A DNA stretch of 64,000 nt from the NCBI RefSeq assembly GCF_004217335.1, contig NZ_SHMP01000003.1, positions 1,054,001-1,118,000 of the forward strand. Direction: 5' to 3'. The notes beneath the pieces are model-generated. The model ran no database searches. It saw only the letters and a program-made list of their open reading frames with translations, and was not told where the DNA came from. This document shows, one piece after another, positions 7,997 through 16,586 of this stretch. Source of the stretch: Natrinema hispanicum (lineage in GTDB: Archaea > Halobacteriota > Halobacteria > Halobacteriales > Natrialbaceae). Position 1 is the stretch's first letter, and every line of letters starts with the position of its first letter. The position numbers were made by a program, and so were the translations under genes.

Positions 7997-8210
7997 CCGC
8001 TCGCTTCGCGAGCGGTTCACCGGCGGGGCGGGATGAAACCCCGCGACGGCGGCCGTTTGGCATCATTAGAACTGTGTTACAGTTCTGATTAGCAGTCAGA
8101 ACGCGCTGCGTTCTGACAACATCAACGGGTTTTGCCGGAGATGGAGGCTGGCGTCTACGACGTCAGCCGATGTCCCCGGTAAAAGAGGTTGCTGTCCTGA
8201 TCGAATCAGG
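7997..8210. repeat. Chain of six perfect hairpins, most with three-base loops
   Basis: Stems seen directly: CCGCTCGC-TTC-GCGAGCGG (7997-8015); GCGGGG/CCCCGC (8023-8044, ten-base loop); AGAACTGT-GTT-ACAGTTCT (8068-8086); GTCAGAACGC-GCT-GCGTTCTGAC (8095-8117); a ten-pair stem starting GGCTGGCGTC with loop TAC (8146-8168, one G-T pair); CCTGAT-CGA-ATCAGG (8196-8210). They could be REP-like units, a structured RNA, or the remains of an insertion sequence. No T-tract follows most stems, so simple terminators are unlikely. Confidence 0.6.
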
Positions 8211-8264
8211 AGTTTATACGACGGTCTGAGAACGGTCCTCTGAACCACTCTTCGTCGTCTGTGA

Positions 8265-9455
8265 TTACCTCTCGAGGATCCGATCGATCAGACCGCTTTC
8301 GTCGCTGCCGAGTGCGGATCGCACGAGCAGGTGGCCACCCAGTTGTGCGGGACTAATCACCGCGTCCGCGCCGGCACGCTCGAGTTTCTCGACGTTCTCG
8401 CGGTCGGTCGCAGCGGCGACGATCCGTGCCCCGGGGGCGAGTTGGCGCGCGGTGAGGACGGTCAGTGCGTCCTCGGCGTCGTGATTCGTGGCGACGAGAG
8501 CCGCGGTCGCACGATCGATCTTCGCGCGTTGAAGCGGGTCCTCATCACTCGGATCGCCGGTGACGACCGGCAGATCTCGGTTCGTGAGTGCTGTTGCAGC
8601 CTCCTGATCGTTGGTGACGACGACGAATTCATGGCCGGTGTCTGCGAGTTCGTCGACGATCGGTTCCGTCAGTTCGCCGTAGCCGAGCACGAGGAGGTGC
8701 TCGTCTAAGAGTTGGAGCTGTGAGTCGGTCATCATTCCGAGTGTTCTCGAGATACGGTCTTGGATCAAGGGGCCGACGAGCGCCCCGATGGCGATACCGA
8801 AGCTCGCGACGCCGAGGATGAGCACGGACATCGTAAACAGCATCGCCTGTACCGACCCCGTGTTCGGTGTCACGTCGCCGTAGCCGACCGTACTCGAGGT
8901 GATCAGCGTGAAGTAGAAGGCGTCGAGGATGTTGCTGATCCCGTCGAAGTGCTCGCGGAGAGTGTACCCGCCGATGGTCCCGTACACTTGAACTCCGACC
9001 AGTGCAGCACCGGCCGCGAGCTGGGTTGTCGACAGCGAGAGCGGCTTGTCGAATCGCTCGCGAGTGAGCAGGAGAACCGGGATCGACACGATCGAGAAGA
9101 CGACCAGCGGGAACGAGTACGGACTCAACTGGAGAAGTCCTTGTGCTGCGGTCAGCGGGAGCAACAGCAGCGTCGCCCACCAGCCCGCTCGGAGCCCGCG
9201 TCGAAGCGACAGCGCGCTGCCGACCATTAAAAAGCCGGTGAGCGCGCCGGTGAAGGCCGCGGCGTTTCGGACGGCGTCGGGGACGTATTCCTCGAGCGGG
9301 CCGCCGACGGCGTTGGTCCCGATGTTGACGACGGCGGTCGCGACCGAGAGCAACGCGACGAGCAAGACGAGCACCACGGCTGCCCGCGTCGTGAGCACAC
9401 GCCGCCAGTTCTCCGGCAGGCGCGCCCGCAACGACCGGTCGTCGACCATACACAT
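8265..9455 (-). CDS. Two-domain potassium channel (pore plus TrkA-N)
   Basis: A 396-residue channel. The first half has about four or five membrane helices and an intact K+ selectivity filter, TVGYGD at residues 189-194, between the last two. The second half is a cytoplasmic TrkA-N/RCK Rossmann domain (HLLVLGYGELTEPIVDEL, from about residue 254) that would bind NAD(H) or another nucleotide and gate the pore. Start is the ATG at 9455 or the second ATG at 9449; both encode the same polar leader. It diverges from the two RCK-like membrane proteins to its right, which may regulate it. Confidence 0.9.
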   Translation of the reverse strand: MCMVDDRSLRARLPENWRRVLTTRAAVVLVLLVALLSVATAVVNIGTNAVGGPLEEYVPDAVRNAAAFTGALTGFLMVGSALSLRRGLRAGWWATLLLLPLTAAQGLLQLSPYSFPLVVFSIVSIPVLLLTRERFDKPLSLSTTQLAAGAALVGVQVYGTIGGYTLREHFDGISNILDAFYFTLITSSTVGYGDVTPNTGSVQAMLFTMSVLILGVASFGIAIGALVGPLIQDRISRTLGMMTDSQLQLLDEHLLVLGYGELTEPIVDELADTGHEFVVVTNDQEAATALTNRDLPVVTGDPSDEDPLQRAKIDRATAALVATNHDAEDALTVLTARQLAPGARIVAAATDRENVEKLERAGADAVISPAQLGGHLLVRSALGSDESGLIDRILER

Positions 9456-9667
9456 CGCTCAGCGATGGTGTTAGTTAAACGTCTCCGTCTCGAGGCGGTT
9501 CAGACCGGCCGAATCGGTGGCGACCAAACTGCACCAGCGCCGAACTGATTTTCGAGCGCGAACTCGACCGCTCGGCCCCGTCCGAACGAGAACGCGCGAT
9601 GAGCATGGCCGACCTAGAAACCCCGTTCGCCGATGCTCCTTTACCCGTTCCGCGCCACCTGCCCACA

Positions 9668-10939
9668 ATGCCATCCCTTCCGGTCGAAATTCTGCTCGGC
9701 CTCTATCTCGGGCTCCTGACTGGCATCGTCCCGGCGTTCGTCGCCGGCTCGCTTGGCTTTCTCGTCCGGTATTTTACCGGCGTCACGCTGCCCGGGTTCG
9801 GTGTCGTCGTCCTGGCGCTGTCGATCGCCAGCGTGCAGGGTGGCCTGCTCGGTCTCGTCGAACCGACGATCGCCCAGTCGCCGCGGCTACTCGTTGCCGT
9901 GCTGGTCGTGCTCATGCTCGCACTCTATGCCCACAATCAGGGTGACAAACTCGGGGCCGAACTCCCGCGCCGGCTCTCCCTGACGTCCCTGCGACAGCGC
10001 ACCCTCTCGGCTGACGTGGTCGAACTCGTCGGTTCGGTCGGTCAGGTCACGGTCCGTCCGACCAGTGAGATCCGTGACATGGAGGGCTACCCGCCGCTGT
10101 CGCCCGACCTCCGTCGGCGGCTCAAAGCCGGCTCGTGGCGACTCCCCGCCGATCTCCCCCTCTCGGAACTCGAGGCCCGGCTCGAGGAACGACTCCGAAC
10201 GGACCACGACCTCGCGGCCGTCGAGGTCGCGATCGACGAACGGGCGCGGGCGACGATCGCAGCAGCACCGCCCTCCGGCAGCCTCTCGCGGCGGATATCG
10301 GCGGGAAAACGTGCCGTCTCGATCGCGACGCTCGTCCCGACGGGCCTCGCCCGCGGCGATGAGGTCACCGTCAGCGCCGACGATCGGTCGATCACTGGAA
10401 CGGTGCTGAGCGTCCGAACCGACCGCGACGACGATCGCGTTACGGCCCCTGCTCCGGACGAACCCGCAGACGACGTGGCGACCGATGGAGGCGACGCCGA
10501 CAGAAGCGACGCAAGCGAGTCGGTCGTCTCCACAGCGAGACCGACCACGGCGACCGCCGGCGGACCCGGCCGCGTGACCATCGCTATCGCCAGCCGAGAC
10601 GTAAAACCCCTTCTCGAGGCCGAGTCGGTCCGCCTCGTCGTCCGCTCTCGAGGGACGAGCCGGGAGTTCGAGGCGTTTGCACTCCTCAAAGGCGAGGGCT
10701 ACGTTATCCGTCGGCTGACAGTCGGTGCAGACGGCGAGGCGGAAACCGACACTGAACCCGCCTCGATGCCGGACGTGACGATCCTCGCCGTCCGACGCCA
10801 GGGGATCGAAACTGACAGTCGTCGCCACGGCTGGGTGTTCGCTCCCGGGATCGAACGCCGACTCGCGGCCGGCGACGAAGCGTTCGTCGCGGGCCCGGAC
10901 GCTGCGGTCGACGCGTTCGTGGAGGCGATCGTGCGATGA
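9668..10939 (+). CDS. Membrane protein with RCK/TrkA-C-like cytoplasmic region
   Basis: A protein of 423 residues from the ATG at 9668. Two or three helices cover residues 5-100 (VEILLGLYLGLLTGIVPAF is the first), then a long soluble region with a repeated pattern of small beta-rich domains. GDEVTVSADDRSITGTVLSV and DVTILAVRRQGIE resemble TrkA-C ligand domains. An in-frame ATG at 9599 would add 23 residues, but MPSLPVEILLG looks like the natural membrane-protein start. The next gene is a paralogue 38 bases away. The pair is probably a two-subunit accessory or regulator of the neighbouring channel; that role is inferred from position only. Confidence 0.75.
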   Translation: MPSLPVEILLGLYLGLLTGIVPAFVAGSLGFLVRYFTGVTLPGFGVVVLALSIASVQGGLLGLVEPTIAQSPRLLVAVLVVLMLALYAHNQGDKLGAELPRRLSLTSLRQRTLSADVVELVGSVGQVTVRPTSEIRDMEGYPPLSPDLRRRLKAGSWRLPADLPLSELEARLEERLRTDHDLAAVEVAIDERARATIAAAPPSGSLSRRISAGKRAVSIATLVPTGLARGDEVTVSADDRSITGTVLSVRTDRDDDRVTAPAPDEPADDVATDGGDADRSDASESVVSTARPTTATAGGPGRVTIAIASRDVKPLLEAESVRLVVRSRGTSREFEAFALLKGEGYVIRRLTVGADGEAETDTEPASMPDVTILAVRRQGIETDSRRHGWVFAPGIERRLAAGDEAFVAGPDAAVDAFVEAIVR

Positions 10940-10960
10940 GCCGGGTTTTCGGCGACGCTC

Positions 10961-10969
10961 GAGGAGGTG
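10961..10969 (+). promoter_or_regulatory. Strong Shine-Dalgarno selecting a GTG start
   Basis: GAGGAGGTG lies eight bases before the GTG codon at 10977. Strong sites of this kind are seen at internal operon genes in haloarchaea, which supports co-transcription with the upstream paralogue. Confidence 0.6.
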
Positions 10970-10976
10970 CCCATCC

Positions 10977-12251
10977 GTGCCCGTGATCGATCCAGTCCCT
11001 GCACAGATGATTCCGACGGAGACGCTGCTGACCGCAGTCCTCCGAATCGTCGGGTTCGCCGTACTGTCGGCTGGGACGACGGCCATGGTGGCGGCGACCT
11101 ACCGATGGTACAGTGCGGAGCGAATCCCCGACGGCGTCGCCGTCCTCGTCGGCGTCACGATCGTCGCGCTCTGGCTCAACACCCAGACCGCACTGCAACA
11201 GGCGATCATCGGGAACACCGGACTGACCGAACCTGGTACTGCCATCTACACCGTCGCGGTGTTCGTCGCCAGTGCGATCGCTGCCGACGGCGGCCGCCGA
11301 CTCGGTGATTCCCTCGCTCGAGACGTATTCCTGACGGCCACGCCGCGGACGATCACCGACGTCACCCAACTCGTTCGGTCGGCTGGTCGCGTCGTCACCG
11401 TCGACCTCCCAGACGAAATCGCGGACATCGACGGCTACGACCCCGTCGATGAGTCGGTAAAAGACGAACTCACTGGCCAGACCTTGCTCTTCCCACGCCG
11501 GCTCTCAATCGACCAGCTTCGGGAGCGACTGGTTGCCCGCCTCGAGCGTGACTTCGGCGTCGGTCATGTCGACGTCGAACTGGCTGCCGATGGCACGGTC
11601 GACTACCTCGCGGTCGGGAGCCGACCGGCGGGAATCGGCCCGACGCTCGCACCCGGAACGGTCGCCGTCGCGCTCGAGGCCGATCCCGCAGCCGACGCCA
11701 GTCCCGGCGATGCAGTCAGTATCTGGGCCCGCGACGAGGGTGGCCCCGCTCGACGGGTCGCCGGCGGCGAACTGCGAGCCGCCGTCGATGACGTCGCGAC
11801 GGTTGCCGTCGACGCCGCCGACGCCCGCGACCTCGAGTCAGACCGAGCCTATCGCCTCACGACGCTGCCGGGCAGCCCTGGTGCCGAACGGCAACTCGTC
11901 TCTCTGCTCCGGGCGGCCGACGAGACGGTGACGGCGATTTCCGTCGCGCCGGACGATCCGTTGATCGGCCACCCAATCGGCGCGTTGCCGCTTCTCGTCG
12001 TTGCCCTCGAGCGCGCGGGCGATGACGCCGAGACAGCCCTGCCGCTGCCGACCGACGACGTTCGACTCGCAGCCGGTGACGTCGCCTACGTGCTCGGCCG
12101 ACCCGAGGCGCTCCGGCGGGTAACCGACCGAACGCTGGTCGACTCAGCAGCTGGCGACACAGCCGAGCAAGACCGAGCCACAACCCGTGCTAGCCCCGCG
12201 AATGCAGCCAGCGAGCGCGAGCCGGAGCCCGAACAGTCGGGGGAGCGGTAG
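10977..12251 (+). CDS. Paralogous membrane protein with RCK/TrkA-C-like region
   Basis: A 424-residue protein with the same plan as its upstream neighbour. Helices cover residues about 14-90, then comes the shared block TDVTQLVRSAGRVVTVDLPDE (counterpart of VVELVGSVGQVTVRPTSE) and a C-terminal beta-rich region ending near TDDVRLAAGDVAYVLG. It starts with GTG at 10977, preceded at 10961-10969 by a strong ribosome binding site, GAGGAGGTG, which decides the start. The last 40 residues are a polar, low-complexity tail. Function is unknown; co-transcription with the preceding gene is likely. Confidence 0.75.
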   Translation: MPVIDPVPAQMIPTETLLTAVLRIVGFAVLSAGTTAMVAATYRWYSAERIPDGVAVLVGVTIVALWLNTQTALQQAIIGNTGLTEPGTAIYTVAVFVASAIAADGGRRLGDSLARDVFLTATPRTITDVTQLVRSAGRVVTVDLPDEIADIDGYDPVDESVKDELTGQTLLFPRRLSIDQLRERLVARLERDFGVGHVDVELAADGTVDYLAVGSRPAGIGPTLAPGTVAVALEADPAADASPGDAVSIWARDEGGPARRVAGGELRAAVDDVATVAVDAADARDLESDRAYRLTTLPGSPGAERQLVSLLRAADETVTAISVAPDDPLIGHPIGALPLLVVALERAGDDAETALPLPTDDVRLAAGDVAYVLGRPEALRRVTDRTLVDSAAGDTAEQDRATTRASPANAASEREPEPEQSGER

Positions 12252-12282
12252 CTACTTGCCGCCGGCAGCGATAGCGCCACGT

Positions 12283-12564
12283 ATGCCAACGGAGTGGAAA
12301 CTGTTCGCAGACCTCGCGGAACGTGCGGGGGACAAACACGTAACCGTCGATGCCGCGGCCGGCGACACCGTCGGTGACGCCTTCGATGCGCTGCTCGCGG
12401 CGAAGCCGGCCCTCGAGGATCGCGTACTCGAAAACGGCGAGTTGCGCTCGCAGATCAACGTGCTTCGCAACGGCACGAACGTTCTGGTCGAAGAAGAGGG
12501 ACTGGACACGGAACTCGAGGGTGACGACGAGCTGGCGCTGTTCCCGCCGGTCAGTGGTGGGTGA
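12283..12564 (+). CDS. samp1: Small archaeal modifier protein SAMP1 / MoaD-type sulfur carrier
   Basis: A 93-residue beta-grasp protein beginning MPTEWKLFADLAERAG and ending LALFPPVSGG. The C-terminal diglycine is the site that is adenylated and then joined to lysines (sampylation) or thiocarboxylated for molybdopterin synthesis. The start and end are close to the Haloferax SAMP1 sequence as I remember it. The ATG at 12283 is preferred over an upstream in-frame codon because it begins the domain exactly. No E1-like or MoaE gene is beside it. Confidence 0.92.
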   Translation: MPTEWKLFADLAERAGDKHVTVDAAAGDTVGDAFDALLAAKPALEDRVLENGELRSQINVLRNGTNVLVEEEGLDTELEGDDELALFPPVSGG

Positions 12565-12611
12565 CGCTCGACTCGAGCGAATACGACGGCTCGAATCGGC
12601 GTAAGTCGGCG

Positions 12612-13562
12612 CTATTCCGTGAGATCGATCCCGAGCACGAAGTCGGGTTCCTCGGCGATATCGGCCCCTGCAAACGGCACGTCGGTGACGTAGCGGGCGG
12701 TTTCGGGAATCAACACCCGCGTGGCGTCGGCACCGCAGGCGGCGCCGTCGCGGGCGATCGCAGCGAACAGCGAGCGAGCGGCGTCGATGTCGTCCCATGC
12801 GGCGACGCCGTACTCGGCCCATGTCTTGGATTCGGACTCCGACTCGCTCGAGTCGTCAGCTCCGATCGCGCTGTCGTACGTTCGCGACCGGTAAGCCGTT
12901 CCGGCGAGTCCATCGGTGCCTTCGACTGCGAAGACAGCTGTCTCGTCGGCCAGCCGCTCGAAGTCGGCACGCGTGAGCTCCCGAACAGCCCACGACTCCC
13001 CGGGCGCGAGGCCGAGTCCGGACAGATGCTCGCGAGCGTCGCTGTGGGTCCAGTAGCGCCAGGCTGCGGTGGGATCGTGGGAGACGTGAAACGGCCCGTC
13101 GGCCTCCGGGTCGGGTTCCGGATGGGCGAATCGGAACTCGGTGATCGGCTCGAAGCCGCTTGCGCGTGCCGCGCCGAGCGAGGTGGCGTTCCACGAGAAA
13201 ATCATGACCCGACCGACGGTCGCCCCCTGCTTGCGGGCCCACGCGAAGGTCGCCTCGTTCAGCCGGCGGCTGACGCCCTGCCGGCGGTAGTCGGCCGCGA
13301 CGCGCATTCCCTGAAACCAGGCCTCGTCGGGTGAGAGCATCACGGCCTGCACGATCCCCGCGGTCTCGCCGTCGACCTCTGCGAGGAAGGTTTTCTTGCC
13401 CTGTCCGGGTGCGTCCTCGAGCCACTCGTGATAGATCCGCGGAATGTAGTCCCCGCCGCGGTCGGCCCAGATGTCGCTCGTGAAGGCGGTGACGGCGTCG
13501 TAATCGTCGTGGGTTGCACGGCGGATCTCGATGGTGACGTCGGCGTCTGAATCTGTCGGCAT
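12612..13562 (-). CDS. GNAT-family N-acetyltransferase
   Basis: A 316-residue protein. Residues about 10-140 form a GNAT fold with the acetyl-CoA motif RVAADYRRQGVSRRLNEA, a variant of the Q/R-x-x-G-x-G/A loop. The rest is a second, less conserved domain with an acidic serine-rich insert (SSESESESKTW). The strand TVGRVMIFSWNATSLGAARASG is the usual GNAT motif B region. The substrate cannot be told. It converges with samp1, 47 bases away. Confidence 0.82.
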   Translation of the reverse strand: MPTDSDADVTIEIRRATHDDYDAVTAFTSDIWADRGGDYIPRIYHEWLEDAPGQGKKTFLAEVDGETAGIVQAVMLSPDEAWFQGMRVAADYRRQGVSRRLNEATFAWARKQGATVGRVMIFSWNATSLGAARASGFEPITEFRFAHPEPDPEADGPFHVSHDPTAAWRYWTHSDAREHLSGLGLAPGESWAVRELTRADFERLADETAVFAVEGTDGLAGTAYRSRTYDSAIGADDSSESESESKTWAEYGVAAWDDIDAARSLFAAIARDGAACGADATRVLIPETARYVTDVPFAGADIAEEPDFVLGIDLTE

Positions 13563-13603
13563 GACGGTCGAAACACCTCACGCAGTCGCTCGGAACGGGT
13601 CCA

Positions 13604-13783
13604 TTATCGCTCCCTGTGCCGATCGGTATCGGTGACGTTATCGAGCCGGTCGAGTTCCCGTTCTGCCTCGAGCGACCGTCGATGTTGCGGCGAGACGATC
13701 GCCGCTCCGGATCCCTCGATTCGTTCTTCGGGGTCCTCGACGGAAATCCACTCACGGAGGCGCGAGAGCACACTGCGAATCAT
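13604..13783 (-). CDS. Small conserved haloarchaeal protein of unknown function
   Basis: A 59-residue acidic/basic mixed protein starting MIRSVLSRLREWISVEDPEER and ending in a charged tail. The ATG at 13783 is chosen because codons further upstream give a leader unlike the rest. It contains an amphipathic N-terminal helix and no membrane segment. It lies between the GNAT gene and gatD on the same strand. I do not recognise a family with certainty; the gene call rests on codon pattern and position in a tight gene row. Confidence 0.55.
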   Translation of the reverse strand: MIRSVLSRLREWISVEDPEERIEGSGAAIVSPQHRRSLEAERELDRLDNVTDTDRHRER

Positions 13784-13866
13784 ACGCGGACACTCAGCGG
13801 CCACGCCCAAAAGTGTAGCTCCGAATATGGTTCTCAACTGTCCGCCCGGTCAGCCGGCAGCCGATC

Positions 13867-15123
13867 TCACTCCCAGGGAACTGATCGTTCCTGAAGCTCG
13901 CCCGCAAGCGACGTGCCCATCGCTTCCTCGACGTTCTCGCTGTTTTCGAGCGCCCACATCAGCTTGACCTTGGCCGTTCCCGGCAACGTGTCGCCCGCTT
14001 CGATGACGCCGGCCTCGAGCAGGTCACGCCCCGTGTCGTAGACCCGATCGCAGACCCGGCCCTCGAGACACTGGCTGGTCATGACGACCGTCGTGCCGTC
14101 CGCGATCAGTTCCTCGAGCCGCGGGATGAGGTCGGTGTGAACGTGGCCGAGACCGGTGCCCTCGACGATCAGCCCCTCGCTGCCCTCGACGACGTCGAGG
14201 AACGCGGGGTCCATTCCGGGCGTAAACTTGACGAGTTCGATATCGGCCTCGAGTTCGGATTCGATCGCGAGATCGACAGCGCCACGCTGCTGGTAGTCGC
14301 GTCGGAAGGTGATTGCCTCGTTCTCGTAGTCGACTTCGCCGAGCGGCTTCGCGCCGATGGTCTCGAAGGCGTCCCGGCGCGACGTGTGGTTCTTTCGCAC
14401 GCGCGTCCCGCGATGAAGCGCACAGATATCGTCCGATTCGGAGGCGTGCATACAGACCATGACCTCCGCACAGTCTCTTTTGGCTGCCTCGACGGCCGAG
14501 ACGGCGTTCATGACGTTGTCCGACGAGGGCCGGTCGGCCGAGCGCTGCGAGCCCGTAAAGACGATCGGGACCGGCGTCTCGAGCATGAACGAAAGCGCCG
14601 ACGCGGAGTACTGCATCGTGTCGGTGCCGTGCATGACGACGACGCCGTCCGCGCCGGCCTCGATTTCCTCGTAGACGGCCTGTGCGAGGTCCTGCCATAG
14701 CGGCGGTTCCATGTTCTCCGAGAGGATGTTGGCGACGACGCGGCCGCGGTAGTTCGCCCGGCCCGCAAGGTCGGGAACGGCGCGCAGGACGTCTTCGGCG
14801 TCGAACTGTGCCGTCACTGCGCCGGTACGGTAGTCGACCGTCGAGGCGATCGTCCCGCCAGTCGAGATCAGCGAGATCGTCGGCAAGTCGTCGTCGAACT
14901 CGATTTCGGAACTGCCCTCCTCGTCGGGACCCGTCGAGTCCGTCCCGTCGATCTCGTAGACGTCTTCGGCGAGGACTTCGACGTCGGCACCGTCGCGATC
15001 GACGCCGACGTTGTAGCCGCCCTCGAGTTTCACCACGAGGTGGTCGTCCGTACTCGAGGGGAGCAACACGCCTTCGTACGTGCGATCCGCGCGGTCGACG
15101 CGGACGCGGTCGCCTGGGTTCAT
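13867..15123 (-). CDS. gatD: Glutamyl-tRNA(Gln) amidotransferase subunit D
   Basis: A 418-residue archaeal GatD, the asparaginase-like subunit that releases ammonia from glutamine for GatE to convert Glu-tRNA(Gln) to Gln-tRNA(Gln). A small beta-barrel domain covers residues 1-55 (MNPGDRVRVDRADRTYEG), then the L-asparaginase fold with the catalytic threonine T91 in STGGTIAS and the second triad loop in MHGTDTMQYSA. The ATG at 15123 gives the standard start; an in-frame ATG at 15195 would add 24 unlike residues. No gatE is in the window. Confidence 0.92.
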   Translation of the reverse strand: MNPGDRVRVDRADRTYEGVLLPSSTDDHLVVKLEGGYNVGVDRDGADVEVLAEDVYEIDGTDSTGPDEEGSSEIEFDDDLPTISLISTGGTIASTVDYRTGAVTAQFDAEDVLRAVPDLAGRANYRGRVVANILSENMEPPLWQDLAQAVYEEIEAGADGVVVMHGTDTMQYSASALSFMLETPVPIVFTGSQRSADRPSSDNVMNAVSAVEAAKRDCAEVMVCMHASESDDICALHRGTRVRKNHTSRRDAFETIGAKPLGEVDYENEAITFRRDYQQRGAVDLAIESELEADIELVKFTPGMDPAFLDVVEGSEGLIVEGTGLGHVHTDLIPRLEELIADGTTVVMTSQCLEGRVCDRVYDTGRDLLEAGVIEAGDTLPGTAKVKLMWALENSENVEEAMGTSLAGELQERSVPWE

Positions 15124-15298
15124 AGGGAGGCGTTGCGCGGCGGCGGACTTGAAGGCACGCTTTCGGCCGGCGTGACCTCTCACCGTCGGAGCCACTCGGC
15201 CGACTCACCGACCGTCCAGTCGTCGGCGGTGTCAACGCGGTCCCCGTGAAACGTCGTCAAACGCAACAAATAAACCGACGACCGTTTACATACGTGAT

Positions 15299-16384
15299 AT
15301 GCAAATCGAGCCGCAAGCGTTCGACCGGGTTCTCTCGTCGATGTGTACGGAACCCCACCCGGCGGCGCGCGACGCGGCCGAGCGGTTTCTCGCGACGAAT
15401 CCCGGTGATCCAGGCACGTATCCCAACGTCTCGGCGCTCGAGGACGATGCCGTTGCCCTACTGGGCGAGATCGCAGGTCTCGACGACCCGGCTGGCTACA
15501 TTACCAGCGGCGGCACGGAAGCGAACATTCAGGCCGTCCGCATCGCCCGTGAGCGGACCGACAGTCGGACGCCAAACGTCGTCATGCCGGAGTCCGGCCA
15601 CTTCAGCTTCCAGAAGGCTGCCGATCTGCTCGGCGTCGAACTCCGGATCGTCCCGACTGACGACCGGCATCGAGCCGACCTCGAGGCGGTCCGCGCCAGT
15701 GTCGACGAGAATACGGCGCTGGTGGTCGGCGTCGCGGGGACGACCGAGTACGGCCGCGTCGACCCGATTCCGGCCCTCGGCGAGATCGCCCACTCGGCCG
15801 ACGCCATGCTCCACGTCGACGCCGCGTGGGGTGGGTTCGTCCTGCCGTTTACCGACTACGAGTGGCACTTCGGCCACGCCGCGGTCGATACCATGACCAT
15901 CGATCCCCACAAGATGGGCCAGGCCGCGGTGCCCTCGGGCGGGTTGCTCGTGCGTTCGCCGGACCTACTCGACGAACTCGCCGTCGACACGCCCTATCTC
16001 GAGTCGACCTCGCAGGCGACGCTGACGGGCACCCGCTCGGGTGCTGGGGTCGCAAGCGCCGTCGCGGCGATCGAAGAACTCTGGCCCACCGGCTATCGCA
16101 GCCAGTACATCCGGTCACAGAACAACGCCGAGTGGCTCGCCGACGCCCTCGAGAAACGCGGCTACCGGGTCGCCGATCCGACCTTGCCGCTGGTCGCGGC
16201 CGACGTGCCCCGGTCGACGTTCGACGCGCTGCGAGCGAAGGGCTGGCGAATCTCGCGGACCGCCACCGGTGAGCTACGTGTCGTCTGTATGCCCCACGTC
16301 AGCCGCGAGATGCTGGCGTCGTTCGTCGGCGATCTCGACCGGCTCGAGGTGCGTGCGAGCGTGCCCGTCGCGAGCGACGATTGA
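15299..16384 (+). CDS. mfnA: Pyridoxal-phosphate decarboxylase, MfnA type (tyrosine/aspartate)
   Basis: A 361-residue group II PLP decarboxylase. The PLP lysine is K205 in [10 protein letters not shown] and the aldimine-stacking region is [23 protein letters not shown] binds the cofactor phosphate. In methanogens MfnA makes tyramine; in halophiles the homologue is thought to act as L-aspartate decarboxylase giving beta-alanine for coenzyme A. I cannot decide between these from sequence alone. The ATG at 15299 follows an AT-rich stretch (ACAAATAAACC) that could serve as its promoter. Confidence 0.88.
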   Translation: MQIEPQAFDRVLSSMCTEPHPAARDAAERFLATNPGDPGTYPNVSALEDDAVALLGEIAGLDDPAGYITSGGTEANIQAVRIARERTDSRTPNVVMPESGHFSFQKAADLLGVELRIVPTDDRHRADLEAVRASVDENTALVVGVAGTTEYGRVDPIPALGEIAHSADAMLHVDAAWGGFVLPFTDYEWHFGHAAVDTMTIDPHKMGQAAVPSGGLLVRSPDLLDELAVDTPYLESTSQATLTGTRSGAGVASAVAAIEELWPTGYRSQYIRSQNNAEWLADALEKRGYRVADPTLPLVAADVPRSTFDALRAKGWRISRTATGELRVVCMPHVSREMLASFVGDLDRLEVRASVPVASDD

Positions 16385-16586
16385 TCAGAGAGACGTCACA
16401 CGAGTCGCCGGGTTCAGCTTTTAGGAATGGGTGGTCTCGAGAGTGGGCACAGCGGCTGCTCATACTGACACCAAGGGTGGACACGCAGTGGCGACACGAC
16501 CGCTGCTCGGCAGACCAAATGAGTGCAACCGCAGCCGGACGATCGAAACCGGCGGGTTTTACGCCCGCCGTCCCATCGTGACGATC

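Larger units (their letters stand above)
7698..8264. other. Gene-free region with fourth origin box and a chain of hairpins
   Basis: This 567-base stretch contains no gene I can support. Its left part carries the fourth origin-type box (7839-7856) and AT-rich sequence (about 7895-7965). Its right part (7997-8210) is a run of six perfect palindromes, described separately. The only long open frame across it (minus strand, 7836-8066) crosses the box and two palindromes and resembles no family known to me. Confidence 0.6.

Noticed and set aside
7836-8066. 76-codon minus-strand open frame after orc1/cdc6
   Set aside because: It spans an origin box and two perfect hairpins; no resemblance to a protein family.
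7997-8210. Hairpin chain as ordinary transcription terminators
   Set aside because: Six stems in a row is excessive, and most are not followed by a T-tract, which archaeal terminators use.
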